A stretch of 64,000 bases of DNA. It comes from Archilochus colubris. Taxonomy: Eukaryota > Chordata > Aves > Apodiformes > Trochilidae. The stretch covers positions 107,386,054-107,450,053 of the forward strand of contig CM041083.1 of the NCBI GenBank assembly GCA_023079485.1, written 5' to 3'. The translations under genes and the position numbers were made by a program. Below are positions 36,101-51,100 of the stretch, in pieces; within the stretch, counting starts at the first letter, position 1, and every line of letters begins with the position of its first letter. The notes under the pieces were generated by a model. That model did no database searches, was not told where the DNA came from, and worked only from the letters and a program-made list of their open reading frames with translations.

Positions 36101-39100
36101 ATCTTTTTTTTAAGAATTCTGGTTAGCTTTGAAAGATAAAAGAAGACATTTCTACAATGGTCCCATTAGAAAGACCATCAGAGTCTCCAAAGACCTGTAA
36201 AACCCAGCTATAGCTGTCACAGTTAAAGTCACCTGAGCAACCAAAGAACCGTATAGGAATGAGGTGGGGAATTCTAGCTTTCCTGGAGAGCCACAGAACA
36301 AGCCCCATAATTCTCTTTCCCTTTTGTCTGTTGCTTCCCTTTCTATCTCAGATAGGTAATAAATCATGCAAATATAGAAAAATCTATGCTGAATGCCATC
36401 CAATTCATTTACTCTACTTCAGGAAAAAAATGCAGATTCAATGAAACCTTCCCTGTACCAGCTGTACTGTGGTCACTTTTCACCCTCCCCAGGTCAGGAG
36501 TCTAGTCAAACTCTTGTAATACGCTTCAGCCCCTTTGGAATAAACAGAAGTTTTCACAGACATAAAAATGAAGCATGCCCTCAGGGACCCTGGAAACCAG
36601 GGACACAAAGATGAGAAAAAGCAGCCTCTCCCTCCTCAAGTGCCTCAGGCTTGGGAGCCGGCAGGGGGAGCGGCAACACAGCGAGAGGATGAGGAACAGA
36701 AACCCAGGGGTAGGGAGCATCCATCCTTGCTGCAGCTAACACGGGAAGGGTCAGAAACCCAAAGCCGCGATGGAAAAGCTACCGTGCTAATAGCCACGCC
36801 AGCAGCTGAGGCAGACTTTAAAAAAGCCAGTAATGAGAGCTCTGGACACAATTCTGACTAAAGGCAACATCCTTGAGCTTTGGCTTTTAAGCTTTTAGAA
36901 ACCGGATTTTGGGAAAAACCGTTCTGCCTGTCTATGAGTAATTATATGCAAGAGCTTCAGACTGCTGCTGCAGTAAATGCTCCTGGAATTGTTAAATCAA
37001 GCACTGAATGATTTTTTTTTTTTTAATATGCTACAGGAGGTATGAAATTAGTTGTCTGCCTCAGGAAAATAACCCTTAAAAATTAGGGTTACTATTAGTC
37101 TCAGCTTGTTCTGAAATCCAAATTACTTAGCCTACAGGGACCCGTGACAGGGTGAGGATGGAATGAAAATCAGTGGCCATTCTCACAGTGTACTGTAAGT
37201 TTGCTTCTGTTTTTTACCACAATGTTGAGAGCATATATTAACTTCAGCCTCTGGCTCTGCTTTCTGGATGACAAAAAATAGAGTCCTTAAAACCACCTAT
37301 AGCTGCTTCATACCTAGAAGATTAATACACCCATGCAAAACGGGACTTTTTTATCCTTTATACATTCTGTACAGTGATGTATATAACTCCCATTTATCCC
37401 TGCAGAGTTATCCCTTATGCTAGAGGTCTCCAAAATACAGAAGCACACAAAGCCTAACCTCAGAAACTCTACACAGGGCAGGGAAAGCACAAACAAATAT
37501 GGATACTACTCCCATTCCCAAATCCCCAGCACTGGCTTGCCAGCTTCCAGCCTCTCATTCCCTGGAGTGAGTGGAGCTGAACGGGGAGACTAAACACTCC
37601 TCACAGCAAGGGGAGACATCTCTCCCTGATCCTTTTAGGCAGTAAGGAAAAAACATGCTGTGGGGCTCCACACAGGATGAGAGCTTCTCCTCCTTGACCA
37701 TACTTATTCAGACTGTGTTAACAAGACTGAAACCAGGAAAAACAGTAATGGATGAAAGAAACACAATCTGTGACTCTGCAAGCCTGACACAGTGCAAATT
37801 CTGAGGAGAAAGTACATATCATACCTAAGATGGTGCTTTCCACATCAATTAGAGAAGGTCATTTCAAGAATAACCTGTTAAGTAAACACAATGAAGTAAC
37901 CCCTGCCACACAACTAATTTGCAGTTCTAGCCCCAACCTCACTATATACAAGGTAGTTCCAGATAATGAAACAGCTCTGAGAGACGCCGTGTTTAATAGG
38001 AGCACTGGCAGTCACTTCAGGGAGGTAGACTCCCAGATACACAGCCCTTCTTTGCTCCTGAAAGACCTCCCACTGCATAATAAGGCACTAGGAAAGCTGC
38101 TTTAAAAAAAAAAAAAAAAGTAACACAGCCATCTTTCTGCTGAAAAAACACATGATGATTTGACTCACAGAAATCTACCCTTTGCTGTCTTCCTAGCTGA
38201 TGAAGAATTGCTAGAGAATAATGATAGGACATCAGCATGATCAGTCAACCAGATCCTGAAATTCTGGAGAATGGATGTGCCTACAGGTGATTTATACCTG
38301 CTGGCATTCTGGCTCAGCAATGTTTCACCCCCCTTCTGAAAGGGAGAGAAGGGTGAGTTACACTACTTCAGGACCAAAAAAAAAAATAAAAAATCTGCAT
38401 GCTATAAATAAAGCATGTAACAGAAATCACTGAGCTGATTTGCCTAGCCAGCCAAACTGCCAGTAATCAACAAGGACACAAATAAATGGGTCAGTGGGTA
38501 TTTCATACTTGACTGCTCTCCAGAAGAAGCTGCAGAGCTGAGCCCAAAAATCTAAGATACAACCACAATCTCCTAAATAAAAACATGTACCCTTTTTTAA
38601 GAATTCATACAGGCCCTATTTTAGATAATGAATCTCTGAAAAAGCACAGGGCCAGAAGAAAAAAGGCTTTGGTAAAACACAGTGTTTTACAAACACCTAA
38701 ATAGAGAGAAACTGATGGAAAAGATCAAAACACCTGCCTCTCAATCACACACTTGGGTGCAGAGCCTTGATTTTACTCCTACCTCAGGCTAAGTAATCCC
38801 AAATTAGAGCATCAGCATTGCTTATCTTTAAACATCATCTTAACGTTGCTCTTCAGAGGCACATTTCACATGGCAGCTACAGACACTTTCAGAAGATGCC
38901 AGAGACACCTGCACATCTGCTGACGAGCTATTATGTTGCTTATGTTGGTTAAAACAGTATTCCTCCTCCTTTGAGGAAGGAATGATGATGATTCCCACTT
39001 CAACATTTGCTGCATTTTGAAAGAAAGCAAATGTCAAAAGAGCTCTAGGTTCTGTGTTGCTTATCAACTTAAAGAGAGAGTGAATGAGCTGACCACAGCA

Positions 39101-42100
39101 CACCAAACATGAAGGGCATCTGTACTAAGAGAAATCTGAAACAAAAAGGAAGCCCCAAAGCTTACCCCAGGTCCTGGGGAGCTATTTAAGAAGTAGGTGC
39201 TTTGGCTCACCAAACAGTTCACATGGTCACTGCTGGACATGGCAAAACAAGCACCTGTTCCACACCACTGCACTAACTACAAAAAGCTGGCTAGGCAGAA
39301 GCTTACAAAAGAGGACAAAAATGACTCAAGTTGGAAGAAGCACAAAGGAAGTCATGCCTACAAAGCAGTGGAGGTGGAAGGTCTGATTTTGCCATGATGT
39401 GTTCATTAGCTACATCCTATGTCTTCATTTCACTGGGGTATGCAGGGTTACTATACTGGATAATACTAAAAGGTAAATGCTAGGTTCTTCAGACACATTT
39501 GGCAAACCATGTACTACCTCAATGTCAGCAAGGAAAAGTACCCCCTGAGCACCTTCAAAATAATGATGCAGAGAAGTGACAGTGGCAGAGGAACTGCTTG
39601 TTGAGACCAGCTCCTGGGACCCTGTGTTATGAAATGTGATTGCTCTGCCTTAGAAATTAGTATGTGGCATAAATACAAAAGTCCCCATTCCCAGTTCTTG
39701 GCACCCAGGGCATACACTCACTTCAGTGAAAAGTCAGGGTATGAGAACACAGCACTCAGGGTTTCAGTAAAAAAGCACACGCAAGGACAAAAGAATGGGG
39801 CCTGTAAAGAGCTGGTGTTAAACAGGATATGGGGGCATCTTGTGGCCAGCTATAAAAATGTACATGAGTTTGATTTTTCAGCACAAAAGCCCAACTGGAA
39901 GAAGTTCAATGAAAATTAAAAGGGAAAAAATATCCTTCTGAAAATATTTAATTTTAATTGCCTTTGAAGGTTTATCTGACACCTTAGATGAGGATGCTTT
40001 TATCAGTCCTCTCAGAGACATTTCCAATAAGCTAATTTAGGCTTTCTTGCTCATGCTAGTTTATTTGGTATGAAACTCACACTCCCCAAGGTCAGATGTG
40101 GGGTCCAGCCTTCTCTTTCCCCACTACATGTTCCTGTCACCTAAACAGTGACATTTTTTCTAGATCACTTTCAGCATATATTCTAAGCAGAGCACCACCC
40201 AGAAATGTTGAAAGGTGGGCTGTACCTGTACCTCCCTGACCCTTTTCAAGAAGAGATGAGTTGAGTCGGCTTGGTCCTGAGCCCAAGCAAACCATCTTGC
40301 ACTGCAGCTCGTTTGCTCCAGCTCAGCATCATGTTAATGCACTCAGTGTGTTCCTGGGTTAGCTCCAGTTTGCACCCAAACTCCTCCCTGAAGCCCCTAC
40401 ACCAAGTGACTGCAGCAGTCGGGCATGTCCTGGGAGAAGGGTGACTTTAACCTCAGTGAAGGGCATCAACAGCTCTCTTTACACTCCATTTTTTTATTCT
40501 GAATGCCCAAACCAAAATTGTTTCCTAGTTGTAAAAAGAAATACTTTGACTATTCTAAAACCTTTACTTTGGAGATAAAACAAAGTTTTTTGACATATTC
40601 AGACACCATATACTTTTGAGTAAAAATCTAAATCTACCTCAGCTCAGAACAGTTTTGATTATCTAGAAGCTACTTCTTCTTGGCCATTCCATTATTTTCT
40701 TTTAATTATTAAAAAAACCCACAAAGCAAGCAGGTACATCTAGTGTCTTCTTCTGTTTCCAGGAATGAGGGTGGGGCAGTTAGAAGCAAGTAAGACTTGA
40801 CTAAGCATGCAATCAAGAGGAGACAGTGCAGGAGCTTGCCTGCTATCCCAGTGCAATTCCCAACACTTCTGTCTTACAGAGGTAATAGGAACTGCCAGGG
40901 AGGTGATCCTGCTCTTCTGCAGCCATGACTCTTACCTCAGCACAGGTGATTGTCCTCAGCTGGTATAAGAAACTAAGTGAGTAGCAAACAATTCACATTT
41001 GCAAGGGATTAATTTTCTGCCAGTTCAGTTCTCTGAACAGGGCAGAGTGGTGGACAGGAACGTCCCTTCCCACGGCTGTGTGATGTGGGGCCAGCTTCAT
41101 ATGTTTGGCTGTAGTATCAATCCCTACACCTTTAGGTGTTTTGAACTGTCCTTGTGAATTATTTATGAGTCTCATCAAACACACAGAGCTCCTGTGCTCC
41201 TGGCTAATCCCAGAGAGGGCAAATGCTTATCCTCTGTTCCTTCCCTGCCGTATACATATCATGTTGGCAAATCCAGAGGTCAAAGCAGCCTTCTGAGCAG
41301 ACTAGAAGTGAGCAATTAGTTCTGTGCCTTGCTGTAGGCACAACCAGATGATGTGACATGCATTTGGTGACGACACACGTTTCACAGTATAACCATCTAC
41401 ACAGTCATCCTTCATTGCTGAGGCAGATGACACCTTACAGCTTTCCAGAGCTCCCTCATATTATCTGCCCAGCACATTCTTCCGCTTTGGAAGATAAATG
41501 CAAAGATTAATGGGATTACAACAGTACACTGTAAGAGTGAACCCTCCTCCTGGTAACTTCTACATTGAACTCAATACCTTGGCTGCTTCCAGCAAATGCC
41601 AGTGTGCTGTCACTCAAGTCAGATGGGTTTTCCAAGCGACGCGGTGGTGGCTGCATTAGTTTCTGCCCTTCTTCTATCTCAGGGTAGGTGCGCACAGTGA
41701 GACACAGAGAAGGCTGAACGAGGGCATCTTTCAGCAAAGCTGAATCCAGATCCTCAGCAGCTTTCTTGTTAATCTCCACAATTTCATCGCCAGCTTTCAG
41801 GCCTGCAACGCAGAAAGGAACTGGTAAGACTTGTTCAGTAATGTTTCTGTAACCCACAGACATCAAGGAGCTCAGCCAGGTGTTTATGAAGTACCTGGCA
41901 GTGTTATGTCAGACTTAGAGTAAACGTTCATGACTGGAAAAAGATACTGACTTTGGGAGATCTAATGTCAGAGCATAATGCCCCCAGGAAGTCCCTCACA
42001 AAAGACCAGTAACAAGACATCCCCTTTTTCTTCATGTCACTCTGCAAGGGAACAGCCACTGTACAGCAAGCCACCCTACACAACATATTGCTCATAAATA

Positions 42101-45100
42101 AATGTATACTAAAGGACAGAGGCAATCTTCTGAGGTGCTGCATGCAAGACAGGGCCTGGCTTGATTCTTGCTTTTAACTTTCCATACAGTGAAGGATTTT
42201 ATTGGAAATGGCCACCTACCCATGCAGCTAGGAGGGGAGAAAATGTTTCCCACTCAGCTGGGACATGTGGTGTAGGACTTCAGATAGCCTCTCTGGCTCT
42301 GCCCGAATCATGTCCTAGCACGTAGATCTTCAAAATGAAATTTTAGCCCTTTGTAAGTTAGTCATGTTTTTCAGCAGTTATTTATAGCACCATAGCCCAA
42401 GGGAAAAGGGGATCTGCAGAGGAAACAGATGACTCTTGCTTGCTTTGGGGGTGACCCAGCAATGCCAACAAATGATATGCATCCTTCTGAGGTGTTCCAG
42501 GAATCCTGATCTTCTCCTCAGCCAGCTGGGACCATTGTTCAACTAATAATGGCAAGCAACACTAAACAGGGTTTAGTCCCAAATAACCTTTCTGGTCAGG
42601 AAGGCAGCAGTGCACCAGGGCATGGCAGTGCTGACAGCCCCCATCATCCGAGATGCTCCTACTGATGCAGCTTTTGTGTCCACATGAGGGTGATGCTGGC
42701 AGTCCCCCACAAGCATCCAACCCCCCAGGAGCCAGCCTGCTGGGCCCAGCTGGTGGGAACTCATATTCTGCAGAGGCCACCAATCTGCCACCACTGCAGC
42801 ATCTCAGTCACTGCCCTGGCATCTACAGGCACAAAAGATGGAATTTACAAGAGTCCAAAAATGTGCTCTGTGGGGATGCCCTGCCCTCATACCATGCAGT
42901 TCTCTGGCTGGGTGATCACACAAAGGACACCAAATCTTGCCACCCATACATAAGGCCTGGATGAAAGGCCTGACTTGATGAGCTGAAAGCAGAGCTCAGC
43001 TGCATCCTTCAGGAAGCATATAACTACTTGCATTCAAGGAAAACAAACATAGAAGGGAGGAGGCTAAAGAGCTTCAGTCTTCTTAAGGAAAATTGAGATC
43101 TTTCTAAATGCATTTAATTTTCCCAGAGACTGTAGTGTAGCGTGCAGTTTTGGAGATAATAAAATTAACTAGATAGAACAGCTACAAAGGAAATGGACCA
43201 TAAAATCATGTTTGAAACAAGGACAAAACAAGGCAAGTCAAGCATTATGCATTATTTCATTTATTCTACTTAGTGATGCCATGCCATAATAGTCACACAT
43301 TAATATGCCTACAACCATAAACATCCTATCTGGGGCTTCATTTACTCTTTGTAATCCATGTTTTTAATCATTTGGGAGAAAGCATTATGTCTATCTCAGT
43401 ACAACCGAGCAGCTCAAATTCTAGCAATGGTCTAGCTAACACAGAACAACAGAAAAAAAATCAAAAGAGAAATAATAAAAATTAAACAGAGAAAATAAAA
43501 TTTAAGTTTCCTAGTTGGAGAAAAGTTGAAAATGAAATACTGTATCTCTTCTTGTTAGGCTCATTACAGGAAATGTGGTCAAATGCAAACATGACTGTAA
43601 ATAATGGGAGGAAGAGTTTTCCTCCCTTCGTTCTGCTAGCTGTGGGTATCTTGTCACAATATCCTACCAAATATTGTTCACACAGAATTGGATTTGTATG
43701 TCGATTATGAAGAGCAATGCATCACTGAGAGGATGCTATAGCATTTCAGCCCCACAGGAGGCAGTCTGTGTTCATGCATTTGTTTAAATTGTCACAGAAA
43801 CATTTTCTAAGAACAAAATCAGAAAGCCCTGCTGAAGCCACACACACACACACACATACCCCATCACCCATATTCTCTTTGCTCCCCACAAGAAGCCCAC
43901 AAAGTTTTATTTCCCTGGCACAGACAAGCAGAGAGCTGTCCCTCAGCCCCTGCTCAAGGTTTTTGGCAGAATCCCCATTCCATCAGCCAGAGAATTGTAT
44001 GGGACTGAGGTGAAGTGGTCTTTTCAAGTTCAACAGACAGGGTAGCAGCCATGTCCAGAACCATCTATGAGGTTTTTTTAAGTTATGGTTAGAGGTTACA
44101 GCTGAACAAAACTCCAGGCTGCTTGCAGCCAGAACTGTTCCCCATCTCCTGCCCCTGTTTCTTCCTTCCCAGTTTCTGCCTGTACAGTCCTGTCCCTGTA
44201 CTGGGCCACTGCTACTCGCTCCACTGCAACACAAGCCAAGCTAGTGGGTCAGAAAACCAGCCACATGTTTTGCCATGGCAGTTCTCTATCCAGACAGTGA
44301 GCTGAGTTGGCTCAGCAGAGTGCCAGAGTCAGCACAAGGCAAAGGGCTGCAGCAGTTTGGGGAAGACAGACCCCATTGCTGCTGGCAACCTCAAACTGCT
44401 GAATAAGCTCTACAAGCCCATATAGCCACTCACCAAGAAAACTCTGAAGGTGTTTCTGAGGACTCTGCATACACTGATGGGTATTGAAGAGATGAGTCTT
44501 TTCATTCTTCATGGTCCCCATGTTATATTATAAAATCCATTTAGGGTACAGCTGCCCAGCTCCCTGACCAGCCCATCCTGTGGCTGCACAAGCAGGAGTG
44601 CTGGCACACTGGAAAGGGCTAAAAAGCAGTAAAAGCATGATAGCATGAGGACTGAGCTCAGCTGGGGTCAGCTGCAGTTAAACTGCATCCTGCTCTGCCC
44701 TATGATGAGCCTGGCAGCTTAGTTATCTGTGCTGCTTTCTGGTCCAAGAGCTGCTATCCTTCCTGCAAAGGCTGGAAGGAAAACCAGAGGCAGTAATCCC
44801 AACCATGGAGAGCACTATGATAGCTTCTACTGTATCCATTTATTTTGCATTGAGTGACTCGAAGAGGGCCATGCTCCTTTTTCTAGCTGCAGGGGACATG
44901 CTAACCATGCTACATATACAGCAACTCAAAATTAAAAGAGGATGACCATATAGCATAGATGATACCAAGAGCAGAACAGAGCCATTTATTCAGTACCTCA
45001 GATTCTTCCCAAAAGACCACAACTTCCTTCAGACTAGGATCCTGGTTTAGTGTGTCTGTAAAGTTCCCATCCTAACAAGCTCTTGGTCTACACCAAGATT

Positions 45101-48100
45101 AAATAAGCAATAACAAAAGCACTTTAAAAAGTCTTTTACCTTTCTTGAAAGCTAGGCCTGTCTCTTTGACACCATTCACATATAGCCGACGAATCCCCTC
45201 TTCTTCCACAGAGGACAGAGAGAAACCTAGGGAAATACCATGTGAGACAGTTAGAAAAAAACAACCACTTCCAGTGTGTCCTAATAACAGCACAGGCTAC
45301 AGGTAAGGACATGCTGTCCCTGCAGCCAGAAACTGGGAATTCCTCCCTTCTCCTTCCCCATCAACCTTTGATAAACATAAAGGGGAAGTTAAAAAAATGA
45401 CAGTGGCTTTAACAAAAAAGTGTACTGAATTTTTGAGTTTATACATAAATAATCTAAACCTTTATTTCAGGATACCACAGCTAAAAAATTCTGGAATAGA
45501 TTTCTACAAATTAGACCTCCACTCTTGCCACAAAAAGTCACTTCAAGAAGTTTTGCTGTTCGCAGACAAAAGCTGCACAGACATGTGGGTTTTGACCCAA
45601 ACTGACAAGAGCCAGGAAACAGAGCTATGGCTGATGTGCCATCCTGAACTCAAGGCAAACAGCACCTGCAAAAGAATGCCAAATTTACTTTTTTTTTGTT
45701 CCTGGACTGGACAAACTTGTAAAAAATGCTGCTTCCCCGTCTACCCCTTTCTGTTCTCAGCTGCTCCTGGCACAACCTGTTGTTTACCAAGTTTCAGCTC
45801 ACGGTACATTTTATAGCTACAGTAGAGACCCACTGACCAGCCAAGCAGTACTGACACAGCCTTAATTTGAAGAGTGCAAATGGTATGTCAACATTACTTG
45901 CTTTTGGTGATTTTCCTGCCATTTGTGTTTGACACTGCCTAAGATAACAATGTGTAAAGGAAATACAATGTGTTTAGCTAAATAGGGTTTATTTATTTAC
46001 AGTTGAGAGTTATCTAAAGCAGAACATTTGCCATTCTGAAACTCCATTACTCCCTAAATGAGTGTAGACAACCATTTGCTCTCTCCTTTTCTGACTAGAA
46101 AAACATTTACAAACCTCTGGGGGGAGACACTTGTTTGACATAGAATCAGCCACCAGCCAAGAGGAAGCAGATGTGCTGGAAGCCTATTCAGACTTCAGGG
46201 CTCCCTGCAAGTTGTTGCTTATGGATAAAAAGTTATATTTTCATCCATAATTTAAAAAAGAGAAAGGAGGGGGAAGAACGTGGCAGCCTAGAAGCAAGGA
46301 GCATATGGCTCTTCATGACTTAACTGAGCTATTTGGAATCTGTGTACAAGCTCCTCAGCCTAAATAGAATAAAATTTGTGGAGCTCACTCAGCACACCAA
46401 CTTCGGCAGAGAGAAAAACTCTTGACTAAACAAATGAGCAGCTGTAAAAAAAATTACTAGGTATTGGTTATCTTCACTGCAATGCCTGCCTGGAAAACCC
46501 TTAACCAGAAGCACAGTGGAGCATGATGAAGACTGCAGTTTCAGTCAGCACAAATTATCAGTTACTATTAGCATCAACCTTTAACAACTGAAAGGCTGTT
46601 TTGCAGCAAACTATCACACAGTTAAAACAAGGCTGAGCTGCATGTAAAGTTATTGCTGCATCTAACTGTGAACAGATGAGCATGCCCAAACAATGTCAAG
46701 CTCCCATTCTCATGCATGAGAAGACTTCTACCTCTTCCAACCTGTCAGGGCTGAAGGCAGGTGTTGTTGGCTTTTAAATGCAGCTTTCATTTTAAAAAAA
46801 GAGAGAGAGAGAGAGAGAAGCAATGGACAATTGGCAACAGCCTTGAAATGGGCATCTCACAAATACACTTAACCTCTCTGATGAGATGGTGTGTGACACA
46901 AGCCATGGATAAACTGGTTTATTTCCACAGTTGCCATGTGGCTCGATACAGTAAAAAATCTGAAAGAGTATTCCTGTCCCACTGCAGTGCCAGTGCCACT
47001 GCTTTCACTGCCATGCAGTAAAGCAGAGCAGGTAATTCATCCAGATAGGATATACCTCCAGTCAAGCGTATATATGTGTATTTGTTTTTTTTATATATAT
47101 ATATATATATATACACACCTGAAAATATGCATACATGCATAAACATGTCTGTGCAGTTTGTAAATCCATGTGTATAGTAGGAAGGTAACAATTTCCATCT
47201 GTCTGAATTCTGCAGGTGCTCCACACAAACACGTGTATTAGCACTGCATGAGAGGAAGGGCAGGAGTGGGTGGAAGCAGCAGTGATTGCATAAGCTGACA
47301 TCACTGCCAAAAAGATTATTATCAAACTGTGCATGGACTCTGAAACACAAGTGTGAAGTGATGAGTGCTGACCCAGACAGAACTTTTCTTCACTGCGAAG
47401 TTTTGATGACAGGAGAGCAAAGAGTGCACGTGGCCTCGCTGAAGCAGCTCAATACCTGAACAAATCCACCTCTAGAAAATGATCTTAGCCCCCTGGGACA
47501 GGCAGTTCCTAACAAAATGCCAGTATGTTTCTGGTATATACAGGAGCTGGGAGCAATAGATTCTTACTGCTGGTGTGCCCTGATTCCTGCCCACAAACCT
47601 TGGCAAAAAGGCAAGAAAGAGTGAAAGAGGCAAGAACACACATGTCTAGGCATCAGCAACAGCATCACATTGACAGATCTAACACTGGCAAGGTCAACAC
47701 ATTGGCCAGATACCCCAGGAGAGGCTCTTACCACAGGCATGCTGGTGGGAGTAGGAACACTATGAAATGTTTCCATGTGAGCTTTCACTGAAATGCTCTG
47801 CTCTGTCCTCTTTACATCACTTGAACTCATGGTGTGCTTAGGGATGATGGCAATGTTGCTCCAAAAGCCTTTTTGAAGGAGCAGCTCTGCTCCTTCCCCA
47901 GCATCAGGATCTCTCAGCTGGCCCAAAACAGACTGGAAAGCCAGCAGACAGCTATTCACTTCTTCTAAAATCCTTTCTGCCAGGCTGTGAGCTGAACTGA
48001 CCTGCCTAATGACTGAAAGTGTTTCACCTCCCCATCTTTGCTACCATGTCTGTTAAATGGAGATAACAGCACTAATTCTTGGGACTAAGGAACAGCTGCT

Positions 48101-51100
48101 TGTGAAGTATGTTGAAAATTCAAGGTGATTTTCAAATGCTTTTACTGGAATACTAGCAACCGTAAGAGATAATGTCACTAATGTTTTTGAGAACTTCATC
48201 CATTTTCAAAGTCAATACTTTTCCAGTTCTTCTGAGCAATCAAGGCACAGGGAATCTGGATATATGTTTTTAAACCAGGCAAGAATTATGAAGCTTGATC
48301 TAAGCTGCATAGCAAAAAACCTCAAACAAATAATCATCATAATAAAAAATCCCCTACTGCTTTAGATATTGGATTCCAGTGTGGGCTCTTGCCCCTTTTC
48401 CCCACACTTGAAGTGCCTATGAGGGTCTGAACCTGTCCCCCTGACTGAGAGCCAATCTCAAAGGCAGCCCCACTTTCACAAACACTGAGGCAGCTGCTTA
48501 GATGCACAGATACTGTGCAGTCACATTACTGATTTAGGTTTGGGGTTTTTTCAGAACAAAACCAGTAGCAAGAACCCTTAAGCAACCCTGTTAAAAAGAT
48601 TCTATGCCAACATATTAAATCTCTGATCTTTGCATGGCCATAGCTCATGAATGTGCTGTTCCATAAAGAGACTTAACAGAAATAAAATTACAAGGTGTCT
48701 AACCTACAAGATGGGAAAGCATCTAAGGAGGAACACTACCCAGCACCAAGACAGGGACAAGACTTCACCTCTGCTCCCTGGCATATATTTCAGCACACAC
48801 TTGTCACTGTATGAATACATAATACTGATTCTGTGAGACACATACAGACTAAGGAAATTCTGCTGCCATTTAGAGTCAAAATAAGTTTTGCCATTTTCTT
48901 TCAATAAGAGCAAAGACAGATTTTTTGGAGTGTATTTAGTATTCACTCCACACAGGGGCAAAGCCACTGAACAGATACATCCCATGTCTCACACAGGTGA
49001 TCTCACTCCACAGGACATGACAGTGCATTTCATGGTCTTTCCCATCTATCATTAAAAAGAAAAAAAAAAAAAAGAGAAGAAAGAGAAAGAAACAGAAAAT
49101 GTCACAATATCCCTAACTTTTTAAGCATAGCACACTTAGATAACACAGGGCCATTGCTGTGCTGGTTAACATGTCTCTCTTGGGCCTCCAATATTCAAGC
49201 TGCAGTCAGTACCACTGCTTTGTAGCAGAGCTCAATATTCAAATGGCCTGCAGCTGTATATTAAGCAGTTTGGAGATTCAGAATTATTCTCATCATTAAA
49301 AGAGAATATTTAGATAAACAGTAAAAACATGCAGATTGGCTTCCCGCAGGGTAGGTTGCACAAATAACTTTAAAATACCTTACAGAACTGTAATTGTCTG
49401 ACCAAAGGGAAAAGTCACCAGGCTGGAGGTCTGTAATTTGAAATACTTGAAAGCAAAAAAATATGACCACCCCCAGGTAAAGATAAGGGATTTTGCTGAA
49501 ATCATACAGGGAAGACTTCCTCTGGTTTATGCTTTACGCGCAGATCTATACAACATTTCAGATTCCAGCTAAAGGAGCCCACAGAGCAAACTTGAGGTCT
49601 GGGTGTGCACTAGGGCCAGGTTCCTCCAGCCTCAGGAACATCAGCCCGAGACATGGGCCCACCTCACATGCTCCCAGCAGGAAGGGAAAGGGGCCAGGAA
49701 GCCTCTCCTTGACTGATGCCCAGCAACAGACCTTGAGATGCCTCCCACCCACAGCAATCCCTGCCATCACACTAGGTGGAAGGGGTGAAGAGTGGGAGAG
49801 CCTGATGGCAATGGCAAGCTACAGTGGTATCCTCTCCCAAGCCCCACTGCGGGGCCTCCATGAATGCCACAGTGCTGGCACTCATGTTAAGATGTGACAA
49901 TGAGCAAAGGATGCTGCTTTCCCGCACAACCTCCATAAGCAGTGTTTTGAGAAACTACAAGAAGAAGAAAACATTTGTCCTTTCTGCCACCATAGCTCTC
50001 ATCAAAGAGCTACAAATCCTACAGCTCAAGCAGCAGGAAATACAGCGTTGAGTGCACTGCAAATAAAACTGTCCTGCTTCAGGGCAGGGGAGCAGACTTT
50101 CTGTGGATAGCACAGGGATTAGATCTGATATTCTTACTGCATTCAACGGGCCTTCCAGGTGTACCCATCATAGCAAGCAAGAACCTGCACACAGTGGCAG
50201 AACTGAATTGGTAGAAAAGCATGGACACAAAACTAGGAGAAAAACTCACCATAAATGTCAGAGGATGCATCAGACTTCTCTATTTGAATGTGCTGTGTAA
50301 TCTTCTGACAGATTTCTATTTCTTTGTACAACTGAATAGGAAAAAAAAAAACACACCACAAAAATATGTTACTGTGGTAAGCCATATCAACTGGAATAAT
50401 TTTGAAGAGGTTTGCTTTTTTTTTTATTTACGGGCAGAAGAAATGGACTGAGGTCATTATTTATCAAACAGTTTTATCTCCCCATGTGTAAGATTTATTA
50501 GTAGAGTCACTATGCTTTACTGTTTGAACACAGTTAAAGAGGAGGAAACAGTGGTTTACTACTGCCAGCATAAGAGCAAGGATAAGTCTATTTCACTGGG
50601 TCAATACCATTTTCAAAGCACAAAGAAAAAAGCTTCTACATCTTTTTTCTTATTTTATGTGTTGTCATTGTTTAACATTTTTATTTTATTATTTTGATAA
50701 AGACATTGCAGGAATTAAATTATTTGATAGTATTAAAATCACAAGGATGGATTTTGTTCCTTTAATGTATTTCTTAATTGTTAGAATACAAACATATTTG
50801 ATATGCAGCTCACTCTTAGCGTGAAACTTCATCTTTAACACATTCATGTTTATTTGTACCAAGAAAAGCCCTGAAGTCTTTGAAATGGTCATTAGCATCC
50901 TTCCCAGGAGACCAACACAAATTCACACCCAGCTAATAATCCAGAAGCCTGCACACACAGGTGTCTGTGCAATTCACTCTGCCTCTCAGAAGCCAAGCAA
51001 CACCTCAGCAGGGCTACAACCCTCTACCACAGGTCACACATTTTGTGCCTCTAAATCACTAACATTGTCTTGTCTTGTGTGGCTCACTCTTGTTCTGGAG

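Larger units (their letters stand above)
31232..41577 (-). other. TIAM1 intron (10.3 kb, largest in window)
   Basis: Contains the CR1 at 32398-32943, a (TTTG)n tract near 33097-33113, a T15 run near 34409-34423, an A-rich run at 38104-38119 and a mild CpG-containing block at 36640-36800. No gene recognised. Confidence 0.75.
45227..50249 (-). other. TIAM1 intron at the PDZ carboxylate-loop glycine
   Basis: 5023 bp. Contains (GA)n at 46800-46818, (TA)n at 47091-47113 and an A-rich tract near 49059-49094. No gene recognised. Confidence 0.8.

Noticed and set aside
47062..47334. Minus-strand ORF with an Ile-Tyr repeat
   Set aside because: It translates the (TA)n microsatellite.
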